Part shown: piece by piece, positions 1 to 5,563 of the stretch
Numbering within the stretch: the stretch's first letter is position 1
How the letters are laid out: each line of letters opens with the position of its first letter
Origin: DATAMF01 sp964472565
GTDB lineage: Bacteria; Chloroflexota; Anaerolineae; Aggregatilineales; Aggregatilineaceae
Length of the DNA: 10,531 nt
Reading direction: 5' to 3'
Assembly: GCA_964472565.1 (NCBI GenBank)
Contig: CAYYNB010000195.1
Coordinates: forward strand, 1-10,531
Translations under genes and position numbers: made by a program
The notes under the pieces: model-generated
Seen by the model: the letters and a program-made list of their open reading frames with translations, nothing else
Database searches by the model: none
What the model was told of the DNA's origin: nothing

Positions 1-1
1 A

Positions 2-73
2 CCCGCGCACCATCTGCCCCCCGCAGCATTTGATCTGCTTGCCGCAACCCTGCGTAGGGGAATCGGTGTTTGA
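2..73 (+). CDS. Possible C-terminal end of an upstream gene (partial)
   Basis: One + strand frame is open from the window edge to a TGA at 71-73 and reads as a plausible helical C-terminus (AFDLLAATLRRGIGV before the stop). It would lie about 45 nt upstream of the secreted-protein gene that follows. The call is weak because 23 codons carry little information, and two other readings are open here. A second + frame is open to a TAG at about 99-101. On the minus strand a GTG at 83-85 opens a Cys-rich frame (QGCGKQIKCCGGQMVRG) that runs off the left edge. No function can be assigned. Confidence 0.25.
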   Translation, partial: PAHHLPPAAFDLLAATLRRGIGV

Positions 74-109
74 CCCGCCGCTCACCTATCCTCTATCCTC
101 ATAGGCAGC

Positions 110-114
110 GGAGG
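110..114 (+). promoter_or_regulatory. Ribosome binding site that decides the start of the first secreted protein
   Basis: GGAGG lies only 2 nt before the ATG at 117, 5 nt before the ATG at 120 and 11 nt before the ATG at 126. The spacing favours 120, with 126 also possible. The longest frame (117) is therefore probably one codon too long. Confidence 0.6.
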
Positions 115-119
115 TAATG

Positions 120-1175
120 ATGTTTATGCGCGTATTGTTACTCTTGACCGGACTGCTTTTGCTTATCGCCGCGCCCACCGTGCGCGGCCAATCCTCGGAG
201 AATTGGCAAATTCCAGAAATTCGCTGTGATGCCGAAAATTGTATTTGGCTGGAGCGAGCAGACGACGCGGGGAATCTTTATGTCTACACCGCCTATTATC
301 AAGGATCATGGCAAGAAACCGTGTATGTCGTTCAGCGCAATTCAAACCAGGCTGTCGAGTATAAGCTGTCGGATTTTTATCCGCGTCGAGGTCCAACGAG
401 AGATTTTGTCCCGTTTTCAAATGGGGAAGTCGTGATTGTTGACTATCAGGTGCCAAACCCTGTCGCGGTAGTTAATCTCCAAACGCAGCAGGTCACTTCG
501 GTGAATTTTGATTTCCCTGTAGTGCAATGTGTTAATCGTATCGCAGAGGGCTTAGGTCCGAATGTCCAGCGCGTAGGACAAAACAAAGTCTTATTTTGTT
601 CCTATGGAGACGATGGACGACATTTGGTTCTAGTTCGTTATGAAAACAACACTTTCCATGTAGAAAATACAGTATCCATGGGCTTTCCAAATTCAACCGA
701 GTCAGGTTCAGGGCCAATGTGGCGTACACTCGTGGGCGGGTTAGATGGAAGGATCTATGTCGTATCCCTTCCAGGCACTCCGGTCATGAACCAACTCGCC
801 CCCGACTATGCATCCTCGGACATGTCCGATTACGTCGTGCTTCGTTACGATCCTGCCACGCAGCAGTGGGATACCGTATTTATTGAGGCGAGTGACGAAC
901 GCTGGAGACAATCGGAAGTAGCAGGCACCTTGATCTACATGAGCGTTGATACCGCAGGTAATTTGTACTTTGCAAATAGCGGTGGCACCAAACTTCAACC
1001 TATCACCGATTTCGTTAAATACGATGCTCAAGGCCACAAAGTCTGGCATCTCACCGAAGCCGACTTCGACGGACGCGCCTTCAGACCCCTCCTGATCGAT
1101 GAAGACCGCTTCATTTTCAATTTCGGAGATGGTAAGTTGCAGTATGTGAACCTGAAAGACGGTATCGTACATTGA
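120..1175 (+). CDS. Secreted propeller-like protein of unknown function
   Basis: I do not recognise this family. The N-terminus (MFMRV, then a Leu-rich core and AAPTVRGQSS) is a clear signal peptide, with a likely cut just before QSSENW, so the mature protein is exported. Counting from the ATG at 117, DDAGNLYV (49-56), GLDGRIYVV (208-216) and VDTAGNLYFA (278-287) are spaced recurrences of the Asp-x-x-Gly-x-[IL]-Tyr turn-and-strand pattern seen in NHL/SBBP-type beta-propellers, so a propeller fold is likely. There are four Cys (C37, C42, C138, C161), which could form disulfides outside the cell. No catalytic motif or C-terminal anchor is visible. By eye the gene is AT-richer than its neighbours, especially 200-700, so horizontal acquisition is possible. 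It is convergent with the PD40/SH3/CARDB gene. Confidence 0.8.
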   Translation: MFMRVLLLLTGLLLLIAAPTVRGQSSENWQIPEIRCDAENCIWLERADDAGNLYVYTAYYQGSWQETVYVVQRNSNQAVEYKLSDFYPRRGPTRDFVPFSNGEVVIVDYQVPNPVAVVNLQTQQVTSVNFDFPVVQCVNRIAEGLGPNVQRVGQNKVLFCSYGDDGRHLVLVRYENNTFHVENTVSMGFPNSTESGSGPMWRTLVGGLDGRIYVVSLPGTPVMNQLAPDYASSDMSDYVVLRYDPATQQWDTVFIEASDERWRQSEVAGTLIYMSVDTAGNLYFANSGGTKLQPITDFVKYDAQGHKVWHLTEADFDGRAFRPLLIDEDRFIFNFGDGKLQYVNLKDGIVH

Positions 1176-1184
1176 GCGTAACTT

Positions 1185-1214
1185 CCCCCTCTGCCAACTT
1201 GGTTGGAGAGGGGG
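1185..1214. repeat. GC-rich palindrome behind the first secreted protein
   Basis: CCCCCTCT (1185-1192) pairs with AGAGGGGG (1207-1214). Inside it, CCAAC (1194-1198) pairs with GTTGG (1202-1206) around a 3-nt loop, with one bulged G at 1193. It begins 9 nt after the stop of the + gene. No T-run follows on either strand, so it is a weak candidate for a classical intrinsic terminator. It looks more like a dispersed intergenic palindrome, and may still act as an RNA 3' end stabiliser for both convergent genes. Confidence 0.6.
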
Positions 1215-1230
1215 AACGAGGGGGTGAGGT

Positions 1231-1255
1231 TCGGCGGAGCAAATTGCCCCGCCGA
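1231..1255. terminator. Second hairpin between convergent genes
   Basis: TCGGCGGAGC (1231-1240) pairs with GCCCCGCCGA (1246-1255) with one A/C mismatch and a 5-nt AAATT loop. On the + strand it is followed by TTATTTCC, a poor but T-rich tail. On the minus strand it lies about 16 nt past the stop at 1272 and no T-tract follows. It is probably a transcription end or barrier for one or both genes. Confidence 0.5.
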
Positions 1256-1271
1256 TTATTTCCCTGACATC

Positions 1272-2459
1272 CTACGGGCAGGCACCCTTCGACAGCGTAT
1301 AGCTGATCGCGCGCGTGTTGTCCGTTTCCACCGACTCACCGATCTGGTTGCCCGGATCGATAATCAGCGTGATGGTGTGCGATTCCTCATACCATGTGCT
1401 GATCGTCAGCGGCATGGTGACGCGGAAGGTCTGCCCCGGCTGCAACACCGGGAACCCGCCGATGGTCGTGCCCTGCTGTGATCCGTCCGCCGTGCGCACA
1501 TCCACCAGTGATACTGTGCCGCTGGCCGATGTCGGCACCGTGCCCAGGTTCGCCACGTCAAACCCCACATTGAACGTCTGCGCGCACACCGGTTGTGACG
1601 GTTCGAGCACCACAACCCCCGCTACCAGGTTCGCGGACGATGCCGGGATCGGTGTCGGCGTCGGCAGCACGGGCGTGGCTGTCGCGGCTTCGATGAAGGC
1701 CACATTCACCACCGGGACGGTAGCCAGATCAATGTTGATCGTCAGCAGCGGCGCATACACCCAGCCCGCCGGGCTAGCGATCTGCACCCACGAATTATCA
1801 TAGTAGCGCCCGACAATATCGACTACCGTGCTGGGCGCCAATCCGCCCACGATCCGCGCTCCCGGACCTGGATTCGCGCGCACATTCAAGCGGGTGCCGC
1901 CCACCACCGCATCGCCAGCCGGGGCTGCCACCGTCGGGAACGGTGTGCTGAGGCTCGGTGTTGGCGCTGTGCCCGGTAGACCGCCGCCCGCTCCGGCCAT
2001 CGGCCCGCGTTCATCTGCCGCATCGTTCGTCAACTGCCGGACGACGCCCGTTTCTACCGTGATGATATACACATCCCACAGGCTGTTGACATCCGACACA
2101 TACACAATATCGGCCCCGTTGGGCTGCCAGCGCGGTTGAATATCATTTTTGTTGTTATTGGTAAGCTGTTCCAGCCCGGTCCCATCGAGATTGACGACGA
2201 ACAGTTCAAAATCGCCATCCCGATCCGACGCGAACACGATCACTTCCCCGTCCGCCGCCAACTGCGGATCAATGTCATCCGCCGGATCATTGGTTAGCTG
2301 GGTGGTCAGCCCCGTTTCCAGGTCCAGCACATACAGTTCATAATTCCCCGAACGATCCGACGCAAAAACGACGAATCCCGGCTCAGAATCATCCTGCGCC
2401 AGAACCGGCGTCCCGAAAGCGGTCAGCAGGAGCATCAAAACAAGCCCAATTCTTTTCAT
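1272..2459 (-). CDS. Secreted PD40-repeat / SH3 / CARDB protein
   Basis: An exported, probably cell-surface protein of 395 aa. Residues 1-22 are a signal peptide ending VLAQDD. Residues 32-150 hold three TolB-like PD40 propeller repeats: FASDRSGNYELYVLDLETG (32-50), FASDRDGDFELFVVNLDG (76-93) and YVSDVNSLWDVYIITVETG (120-138). Three repeats are too few for a closed propeller. A Gly/Pro/Thr linker (157-182) leads to a bacterial SH3 domain (about 185-240: RLNVRANPGPG, then WVQIASPAGWVYAP). A second linker (TPVLPTPTPIPASS, about 262-275) leads to a CARDB-type Ig-like domain (277-390, ending ESVETDNTRAISYTL). SH3 and CARDB domains usually bind wall polymers or other surface molecules, so a scaffold or sensor role outside the cell is inferred. 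No enzyme motif is seen. The start is supported by AAGGAG 8 nt upstream of the ATG. Confidence 0.85.
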   Translation of the reverse strand: MKRIGLVLMLLLTAFGTPVLAQDDSEPGFVVFASDRSGNYELYVLDLETGLTTQLTNDPADDIDPQLAADGEVIVFASDRDGDFELFVVNLDGTGLEQLTNNNKNDIQPRWQPNGADIVYVSDVNSLWDVYIITVETGVVRQLTNDAADERGPMAGAGGGLPGTAPTPSLSTPFPTVAAPAGDAVVGGTRLNVRANPGPGARIVGGLAPSTVVDIVGRYYDNSWVQIASPAGWVYAPLLTINIDLATVPVVNVAFIEAATATPVLPTPTPIPASSANLVAGVVVLEPSQPVCAQTFNVGFDVANLGTVPTSASGTVSLVDVRTADGSQQGTTIGGFPVLQPGQTFRVTMPLTISTWYEESHTITLIIDPGNQIGESVETDNTRAISYTLSKGACP

Positions 2460-2491
2460 GACTGGTTCTCCTTGTGCGAATTGTTTCTCTC

Positions 2492-2521
2492 ATTTTAAGA
2501 GATACATGGTGCTCCCGACAA
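2492..2521 (-). promoter_or_regulatory. Probable promoter of the PD40/SH3/CARDB gene
   Basis: On the minus strand TTGTCG (2516-2521) and TAAAAT (2492-2497) are 18 bp apart, a fair sigma70-type pair. The start of transcription would fall near 2485, giving a short leader of about 26 nt that contains AAGGAG (2468-2473). Confidence 0.5.
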
Positions 2522-2560
2522 TGGGAAGAACGGCGCGTATCCCCACCTTTTAACCTACGC

Positions 2561-2588
2561 TTGCCAAATACCAGAACTGATGTATAAT
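2561..2588 (+). promoter_or_regulatory. Strong-looking promoter of a small transcription unit
   Basis: TTGCCA (2561-2566) and a perfect TATAAT (2583-2588) are separated by 16 bp. It points away from the PD40/SH3/CARDB gene, so 2460-2590 is a divergent promoter region. Transcription would begin near 2595 and the next good ribosome site is about 180 nt further on, leaving a long untranslated leader. Confidence 0.6.
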
Positions 2589-2594
2589 AGAACA

Positions 2595-2786
2595 TGGGTT
2601 CTGAGATCGTTCATCACCGCCTCATCACTGCCTCATCACCGTTTCGGAGTTGTTTCTTCGTTCGATAAATCTCGCAGTCGAATATCAGGGCGCTGTCTCG
2701 GTTTACATCCCGGCACAGTCGCCACCGCTTGTCTGTTCCTCATCGGGGATGGACTGTTTCGGCACGGATTAGCAGGAGAATCTTCC
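2595..2786 (+). ncRNA. Untranslated leader, possibly a structured RNA
   Basis: About 190 nt lie between the predicted transcript start and the ATG of the 45-codon ORF. The leader holds a threefold 11-bp tandem repeat (2611-2643). It also holds two 6-bp complementary pairs, CATCCC (2706-2711) with GGGATG (2746-2751) and ACAGTC (2715-2720) with GACTGT (2752-2757). The two pairs cross, so they could form a pseudoknot or be mutually exclusive. It does not match the tmRNA, RNase P or SRP RNA signatures I know, nor any riboswitch class I recognise. A cis-regulatory or small-RNA role is inference only. Confidence 0.3.
2611..2643 (+). repeat. Threefold 11-bp tandem repeat
   Basis: TCATCACCGCC (2611-2621), TCATCACTGCC (2622-2632) and TCATCACCGTT (2633-2643) follow each other without gaps, differing at one or two positions. 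They lie just downstream of the predicted transcript start at about 2595. Confidence 0.75.
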
Positions 2787-2924
2787 ATGATGAATTGGGG
2801 CGAACTTTGCTTGTTGATGGACTTCTTCCACGAAGAAAGCCAGCGGCGTGAAAAGCGCCATGCGCGCCGGATGAACCGTCCTATCTCACCGCATCGTCGC
2901 TTTTCGATCAAGCGTCGTCGTTAA
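2787..2924 (+). CDS. 45-codon basic protein of unknown function
   Basis: I do not recognise this protein. AGGAG (2774-2778) lies 8 nt before the ATG at 2787, a very good ribosome site, and a second ATG follows at once. The product starts MMNWGELCLLMDFF, a short hydrophobic, acidic segment, and then becomes strongly basic (EESQRREKRHARR, ending FSIKRRR). Such a peptide could bind nucleic acid or a membrane, or could be a leader peptide tied to the long upstream RNA. It stands alone in its unit: its promoter is at 2561 and a hairpin follows 8 nt after its stop. The frame is open upstream to 2580, but that part overlaps the -10 box and has no ribosome site, so the short start is preferred. Whether it is expressed is uncertain. 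Confidence 0.45.
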   Translation: MMNWGELCLLMDFFHEESQRREKRHARRMNRPISPHRRFSIKRRR

Positions 2925-2932
2925 AACCAACG

Positions 2933-2961
2933 GTGCCCGCAGCGGGAGATTCTGCGGGCAC
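2933..2961. terminator. Perfect 10-bp hairpin shared by convergent small genes
   Basis: GTGCCCGCAG (2933-2942) and CTGCGGGCAC (2952-2961) are perfectly complementary around a 9-nt loop. The hairpin lies 8 nt after the + strand stop (2924) and 7 nt after the minus strand stop (2969). On the minus strand it is followed by CGTTGGTTTTAA, a partial T-tract, so termination is more convincing in that direction. It probably serves both genes. Confidence 0.7.
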
Positions 2962-2968
2962 GGCTACC

Positions 2969-3203
2969 TTATTCGATGGTGGGGGTCACGAGCGTCAGCG
3001 GCTGATTGATCGAAGTGAGGGTGGTGCTGGTTGCCATGGTTGCCGAAATCGTGGCGGTATAACCCTCATACGTCATCCGCGACACGATCCTCCCCAATCC
3101 ACACCGCGAGCAGTTCATCCGATGTATCGGCCTGGGCTTCCTGGTGAAAGTGGGGGGAGCCAACAACGATTAACAGCAGGAGGATCAGTCCAACTCGTTT
3201 CAT
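2969..3203 (-). pseudogene. Small secreted-protein gene broken by a frameshift
   Basis: From an ATG at 3201-3203 the minus strand encodes a signal peptide (MKRVGLILLLLIVVGSP) followed by QADTSDELLAVWIGEDRVADDV, and stops at a TGA (3066-3068). The sensible continuation is in the +1 frame, overlapping the stop: TYEGYTATISATMATS, then TSINQPLTLVTPTIE, with a TAA at 2969-2971. Dropping one base near 3074 joins the two into a protein of about 77 aa. The signal peptide resembles that of the PD40/SH3/CARDB protein (MKRIGLVLMLLLTAFGTP), suggesting related secreted genes. A true mutation, an assembly error and a +1 frameshift at TGA are all possible. An ATG at 3074-3076 could also restart translation in the second frame. 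The ribosome site is weak (AAGG), and a promoter is plausible at 3243-3271. Confidence 0.55.
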
Positions 3204-3242
3204 GCTGTTTTACCTTGGCCTATTGTTCAAATGGGTAACTAA

Positions 3243-3271
3243 TTAATACGATAATTATCTGATTTATGCAA
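3243..3271 (-). promoter_or_regulatory. Possible promoter of the frameshifted secreted gene
   Basis: On the minus strand TTGCAT (3266-3271) and TATTAA (3243-3248) are 17 bp apart within an AT-rich stretch. The pair is imperfect. It is divergent from the MntR-type promoter that starts at 3285. Confidence 0.35.
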
Positions 3272-3284
3272 ATCCAGCGGTTAC

Positions 3285-3314
3285 TTGCATTTTTCGGCGT
3301 GCCTAAAATATACT
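3285..3314 (+). promoter_or_regulatory. Promoter with embedded operator for the MntR-type repressor
   Basis: TTGCAT (3285-3290) and TATACT (3309-3314) are 18 bp apart. The whole spacer (3291-3308) is an imperfect palindrome, TTTTCGGCG followed by TGCCTAAAA, with 7 of 9 base pairs matching. A dimeric repressor bound here would cover the promoter, which fits autoregulation by the DtxR/MntR-type protein encoded 34 nt downstream. The half site TTTTnGGC resembles the AT-flanked, GGC/GCC-containing operators of DtxR-like regulators in general. That this protein binds here is inferred. Confidence 0.6.
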
Positions 3315-3347
3315 TGGTGTACGGGTACTGCACATTAGGAAGGGCAT

Positions 3348-4037
3348 GTGGACAATCATTTTTCCTCACAGACGGCGCACAGCGAAGCGATAGAGGATTT
3401 TCTCAAAGCGGTCTATCTGCTTCAGCAGGAACATCCTCGCGTTCAGACCTCGATGCTGGCCGAGGCGCTCAGTATCACCCCCCCCTCGACTACCGAAATG
3501 GCGAAAAAGCTGGCGCGGGCGAACCTGATCACCCATGAGCCGTACAAGGGGGTCCGTTTGACCGTCGCGGGCGAACGGGTGGCGGTTGAAATTGTGCGTA
3601 ATCACCGTCTCATCGAGTTATTCCTGGTTGAGGCGCTTGGTTTTGGCTGGGATGAAGTTCACGCCGAAGCCGAACGCCTCGAACACGCCATCTCCGAGCA
3701 TCTGGCGGAGCGTATCGCCCAGTATTTGGGAAACCCCCATTTTGACCCTCACGGCGATCCCATCCCCTCACTTGAAGGCGATGTGGAGGAGCGCTCGCTC
3801 ATTCCGCTGTCCGATTTGGCGCTGCATACGCCCGGCCTTGTGGCCCATCTGCGCGATCAGGCCCCGGACATGCTGCGTTATCTGGGCGAAAAAGGTCTGG
3901 TGGTCGGCGCACAGGTCGAAGTCACCGCCAGTGATCCGTTTGAGGGGCCGCTTACGGTTCAGGTCGATGGACAGGAGCAGGTGATCGGTTCGAATGTCGC
4001 CCATTATGTCTTGGTTTCACAATTAAAAGGGATGTAA
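3348..4037 (+). CDS. mntR: MntR-type (DtxR family) metal-dependent repressor
   Basis: A 229-aa cytoplasmic repressor expected to bind DNA when loaded with Mn(II) or Fe(II). Residues 12-75 form the winged helix (SEAIEDFLKAVYLL, then SITPPSTTEMAKKLA), 76-145 the dimerisation and metal domain, and about 150-226 the C-terminal SH3/FeoA-like domain. Aligned with the family, D17, H86, E109, E112 and H113 match the manganese-type ligand set of Bacillus MntR (D8, H77, E99, E102, H103). DtxR instead has Met and Cys at two of these places, so manganese is the favoured metal. B. subtilis MntR lacks the third domain, so length and layout are DtxR/IdeR-like. The start is the GTG at 3348, preceded by AGGA with 7-nt spacing. 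The overlapping ATG at 3346 is out of frame. It probably represses its own promoter and is co-transcribed with the lyase gene 3 nt downstream. Confidence 0.9.
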   Translation: MDNHFSSQTAHSEAIEDFLKAVYLLQQEHPRVQTSMLAEALSITPPSTTEMAKKLARANLITHEPYKGVRLTVAGERVAVEIVRNHRLIELFLVEALGFGWDEVHAEAERLEHAISEHLAERIAQYLGNPHFDPHGDPIPSLEGDVEERSLIPLSDLALHTPGLVAHLRDQAPDMLRYLGEKGLVVGAQVEVTASDPFEGPLTVQVDGQEQVIGSNVAHYVLVSQLKGM

Positions 4038-4040
4038 TTC

Positions 4041-5492
4041 ATGGCTGATTTCCGCATCGAAAAAGACTCATTAGGCGAAATGCAGGTTCCCGCAGCGGCG
4101 CTGTGGGGGGCGCAGTCTCAGCGCGCGGTCCAGAACTTCCCGATCAGCGGCCTGCGTCCCTATCCCGCGTTTATCTGGTCCCAGACCATGATCAAACGCG
4201 CTGCCGCCGAAGTGAATCACGACTTGGGTTTGTTTACGGCTAAAACGGTGGGCGACCAAACGATCTCCGGTGATCAGCTTGCCCGCGCCATCATGTCCGC
4301 CGCCGATGAAGTGCTGGCGGGCCAGTGGAACGATCATTTTGTGGTCGATCCGTTCCAGGCGGGCGCAGGCACCAGCCACAACATGAATGTCAACGAAGTG
4401 ATCGCCAACCGCGCCAACCAGCTTTTAGGCTACGCGATCACCGATGCCGCCAAGCCCGTCAGCCCGAACGATCATGTCAATATGGCCCAGTCCACCAATG
4501 ACACCATCCCCACCGCGATCCGCCTGGGGGTGTTGTGGCGGCTGGATGAGCTGGTCGCCGCGCTGGAGGGGCTTCAGGGCGCGCTCGAACAAAAGGCGCT
4601 CGAATTTGACGACGTGGTGAAAAGTGGCCGCACTCATCTTCAGGATGCGGTCCCGGTGCGCCTGGGGCAGGAATTCGGCGCGTATGCCAAAGCCATCGAG
4701 CGCGACATCGAGAAGATTCAACTGGCGGCGAATGGGTTGCGGCGGCTGGGTATCGGCGGCACGGCGACCGGCACCGCCCTCAACGCCCATCCCGAATACC
4801 ACGCCCGTATGATTCGCAAATTGTCAGAACTGACCGGGCTGGAACTGTTCGAGAGTGATAACCTCTTCGAGTCGATGCAGTCGATGGGCGACGCCGTATT
4901 TTTCTCCGGCGCGATGCGCACCCTTGCGCAGGACTTGATCCGCATTGCCAACGATTTCCGCCTGTTGAGCAGCGGCCCTTCCACCGGCCTGGACGAGATT
5001 CGCCTGCCCGCTGTGCAGCCCGGATCGAGCATCATGCCCGGCAAAGTGAATCCCGTGCTGGCCGAAATGCTCAATATGGCGATGTTCCATGTCATGGGCA
5101 GCGATCTCACCGTCACCCTGGCGGGGCAGGCGGGTCAGCTTGAACTGAATGTGATGATGCCGATCATCGCCCATAATTTGTTTGAGATGATGCATGTCAC
5201 CATCGGCGCGGTGAACGCCTTCACCGAAAAATGTGTCGTCGGCATCACCGCCAACCGCGAGAAAGCCGCAGGCTGGCTGGGCAAAAACGCGATTCTCGTC
5301 ACCGCCCTCAACCCGATCATTGGCTATCTGAAGGGCGCGGAAGTCGCCAAAAAAGCCATGTCCACCAACCGCTCGATTCTCGATGTGGTGGTCGAATTAG
5401 GCTATATGCAAGAAGACGAAGCCCGCGCCGCGCTGGATGCGCGCGCCATGACCGAAGGCGGCATCACGTCCGGCGGCGGTGGTGGCGGCTAA
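4041..5492 (+). CDS. Aspartate ammonia-lyase-like enzyme (aspartase/class II fumarase superfamily)
   Basis: A 483-aa homotetrameric-type lyase that would release fumarate, either from aspartate (with ammonia) or from malate (with water). Superfamily marks are all present: GAGTSHNMN (108-116), QSTND (150-154), GRTHLQDAVP (196-205, with H199) and GSSIMPGKVNP (328-338, with the presumed catalytic S329 and K335). GAGTS and AGQLELNVMMP resemble aspartases (E. coli AspA, B. subtilis AnsB) more than FumC, whereas the N-terminus (GEMQVPAAALWGAQSQRAVQNFPISG-like, residues 13 on) looks like actinobacterial fumarases. Aspartase is favoured but fumarase is not excluded. AAGGGA lies 8 nt before the ATG, inside the end of the repressor gene, so the two genes are probably one operon under metal control. 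The C-terminus is odd: six consecutive glycines follow GGITS and end the protein. Confidence 0.85.
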   Translation: MADFRIEKDSLGEMQVPAAALWGAQSQRAVQNFPISGLRPYPAFIWSQTMIKRAAAEVNHDLGLFTAKTVGDQTISGDQLARAIMSAADEVLAGQWNDHFVVDPFQAGAGTSHNMNVNEVIANRANQLLGYAITDAAKPVSPNDHVNMAQSTNDTIPTAIRLGVLWRLDELVAALEGLQGALEQKALEFDDVVKSGRTHLQDAVPVRLGQEFGAYAKAIERDIEKIQLAANGLRRLGIGGTATGTALNAHPEYHARMIRKLSELTGLELFESDNLFESMQSMGDAVFFSGAMRTLAQDLIRIANDFRLLSSGPSTGLDEIRLPAVQPGSSIMPGKVNPVLAEMLNMAMFHVMGSDLTVTLAGQAGQLELNVMMPIIAHNLFEMMHVTIGAVNAFTEKCVVGITANREKAAGWLGKNAILVTALNPIIGYLKGAEVAKKAMSTNRSILDVVVELGYMQEDEARAALDARAMTEGGITSGGGGGG

Positions 5493-5525
5493 CCAGCATA
5501 AGCGGCCTATGGCAGCATGAGCGTA

Positions 5526-5549
5526 GGGGCAGGTTTGCATACCTGCCCC
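5526..5549. terminator. Perfect 9-bp palindrome between convergent genes (REP-like)
   Basis: GGGGCAGGT (5526-5534) and ACCTGCCCC (5541-5549) form a perfect stem around TTGCAT. It lies 34 nt after the lyase stop and 15 nt after the dehydrogenase stop, so it can close both transcripts. No T-tract follows in either direction. Palindromes with GGGGCAGGT-like arms are familiar to me as dispersed intergenic repeats in Chloroflexota, so it may be a repeat copy as well as a transcript end. Confidence 0.6.
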
Positions 5550-5563
5550 CGCTGCTTGGCCTG

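Noticed and set aside
741..1172. 143-codon minus strand frame inside the first secreted gene
   Set aside because: It is a shadow of the + gene, which has a signal peptide and a strong ribosome site.
1315..2139. Long + strand frames opposite the PD40/SH3/CARDB gene
   Set aside because: Their composition (long runs of Thr, Pro and Ser) is what the complement of this gene would give. No ribosome sites or domains are seen.
2551..2572. Possible second MntR-type operator overlapping the small unit's -35 box
   Set aside because: The right half (TGCCAAATA) is similar but the left half does not match, so no palindrome exists.
2580..2924. Full 114-codon + strand frame as one protein
   Set aside because: Its ATG overlaps the -10 box of a good promoter and has no ribosome site. 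The internal ATG at 2787 has an excellent one, so only the last 45 codons are called.
2787..2924. The 45-codon ORF as an MntS-like manganese small protein
   Set aside because: Size and a nearby MntR-type gene suggested it, but the sequence shows no resemblance to E. coli MntS as I recall it and no operator precedes it.
2595..2961. tmRNA, RNase P RNA or SRP RNA
   Set aside because: The length of about 370 nt fits, but the conserved ends and cores of these RNAs are absent.
2933..3238. 101-codon + strand frame opposite the frameshifted gene
   Set aside because: It starts inside the terminator hairpin, has no ribosome site and is the complement of a minus strand gene with a clear signal peptide.
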